Source of the DNA: CAWGCE01 sp964480915
GTDB lineage: Bacteria > Planctomycetota > Planctomycetia > Pirellulales > Pirellulaceae
DNA: 14,748 bases
NCBI GenBank assembly: GCA_964480915.1
Contig: CAYZRS010000098.1
Location: 1-14,748, forward strand
Reading direction: 5' to 3'
Shown: positions 14,599 to 14,748 of the stretch, piece by piece
Layout: the number at the start of each line of letters is the position of its first letter
Position numbering within the stretch: the first letter of the stretch is position 1
Made by a program: the position numbers and the translations under genes
The notes under the pieces: generated by a model
What the model was told of the DNA's origin: nothing
Databases searched by the model: none
Seen by the model: only the letters and a program-made list of their open reading frames with translations

Positions 14599-14703
14599 GA
14601 GAATTGAGATCTGAGATCTGAAATCTGAGATCTGAGATCTGAGATTTGAGATTTGAGATTTGAGATTTGAGATCTGAGATCTGAGATTTGAGGTTTGAGA
14701 TTT
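14599..14703. repeat. Heptamer tandem repeat, about 15 copies of GAGATYT
   Basis: From 14606 there are 14 exact-length copies with no spacers: GAGATCT twice, GAAATCT, GAGATCT twice, GAGATTT four times, GAGATCT twice, GAGATTT, GAGGTTT, GAGATTT. A degenerate unit GAGAATT precedes them at 14599. The C/T variants occur in blocks, as expected from slippage or unequal exchange. The period of seven is not a codon multiple and the stretch lies in the gap upstream of moaE, so it is noncoding. Six copies contain GATC. Confidence 0.95.
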
Positions 14704-14741
14704 GCACATCCTCGAATCCGTCGCCGCGCTCACACGCCTCT

Positions 14742-14748
14742 AAAGGAG
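14742..14748 (+). promoter_or_regulatory. Possible ribosome site for a plus-strand gene beyond the window
   Basis: The last seven bases are AAAGGAG, a good Shine-Dalgarno match. If an ATG follows a few bases later, a gene divergent from moaE starts just outside the window. This cannot be checked here. Confidence 0.35.

Noticed and set aside
14599..14703. Tandem array as a CRISPR
   Set aside because: Units are 7 bp and contiguous with no spacers, and no cas gene is present.

Overview
The window looks like a piece of a planctomycete chromosome, most likely Pirellulaceae-like. This is inference from protein style; no rRNA is present to confirm it. The signs are a secreted matrixin-like protein, a hybrid type IA topoisomerase with a lysine-rich tail, an HU-like protein with a Pro/Ala/Asn-rich tail, a tiny lipoprotein of a type I associate with planctomycetes, GTG starts with uneven Shine-Dalgarno use, and a noncoding heptamer tandem repeat. 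Coding is dense and almost all on the minus strand; only the topoisomerase locus is on the plus strand. I see no insertion sequence, phage gene, CRISPR array, tRNA or rRNA.

Layout. 1-326 (minus): N-terminal part of an exported matrixin-like protein, cut by the window edge. 489-2741 (minus): membrane-anchored SurA/PpiD-like protein with a long acidic linker. 2742-3227: long divergent intergenic region. 3228-6032 and 6045-6734 (plus): a topoisomerase III-like enzyme, then in the same frame, after one amber codon, a block of three topoisomerase I C-terminal repeats. 6823-10158 (minus): probable operon pyrD, trpS, acpS and a HugZ-like FMN-barrel/DUF2470 gene; trpS and acpS share an ATGA overlap. 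10279-10962 (minus): HU-like gene and small lipoprotein, with a near-consensus promoter upstream and hairpins downstream. 11435-14537 (minus): moaE, moaA, a cysteine-desulfurase-like gene and a YkgJ-type cysteine-cluster gene, packed as one transcription unit. 14599-14703: about fifteen heptamer copies.

How the genes fit together. moaA and moaE act in molybdopterin synthesis; the adjacent desulfurase is a plausible sulfur source for the MoaD thiocarboxylate used by MoaE, although moaC and moaD are not here. pyrD, trpS and acpS are unrelated housekeeping functions (pyrimidines, tRNA charging, acyl-carrier activation) that appear to be co-transcribed. The most unusual point is the topoisomerase locus: an in-frame UAG lies between the catalytic part and the TopA-type repeats, and both open frames end in acidic-Pro-aromatic tails resembling SSB C-terminal tails.
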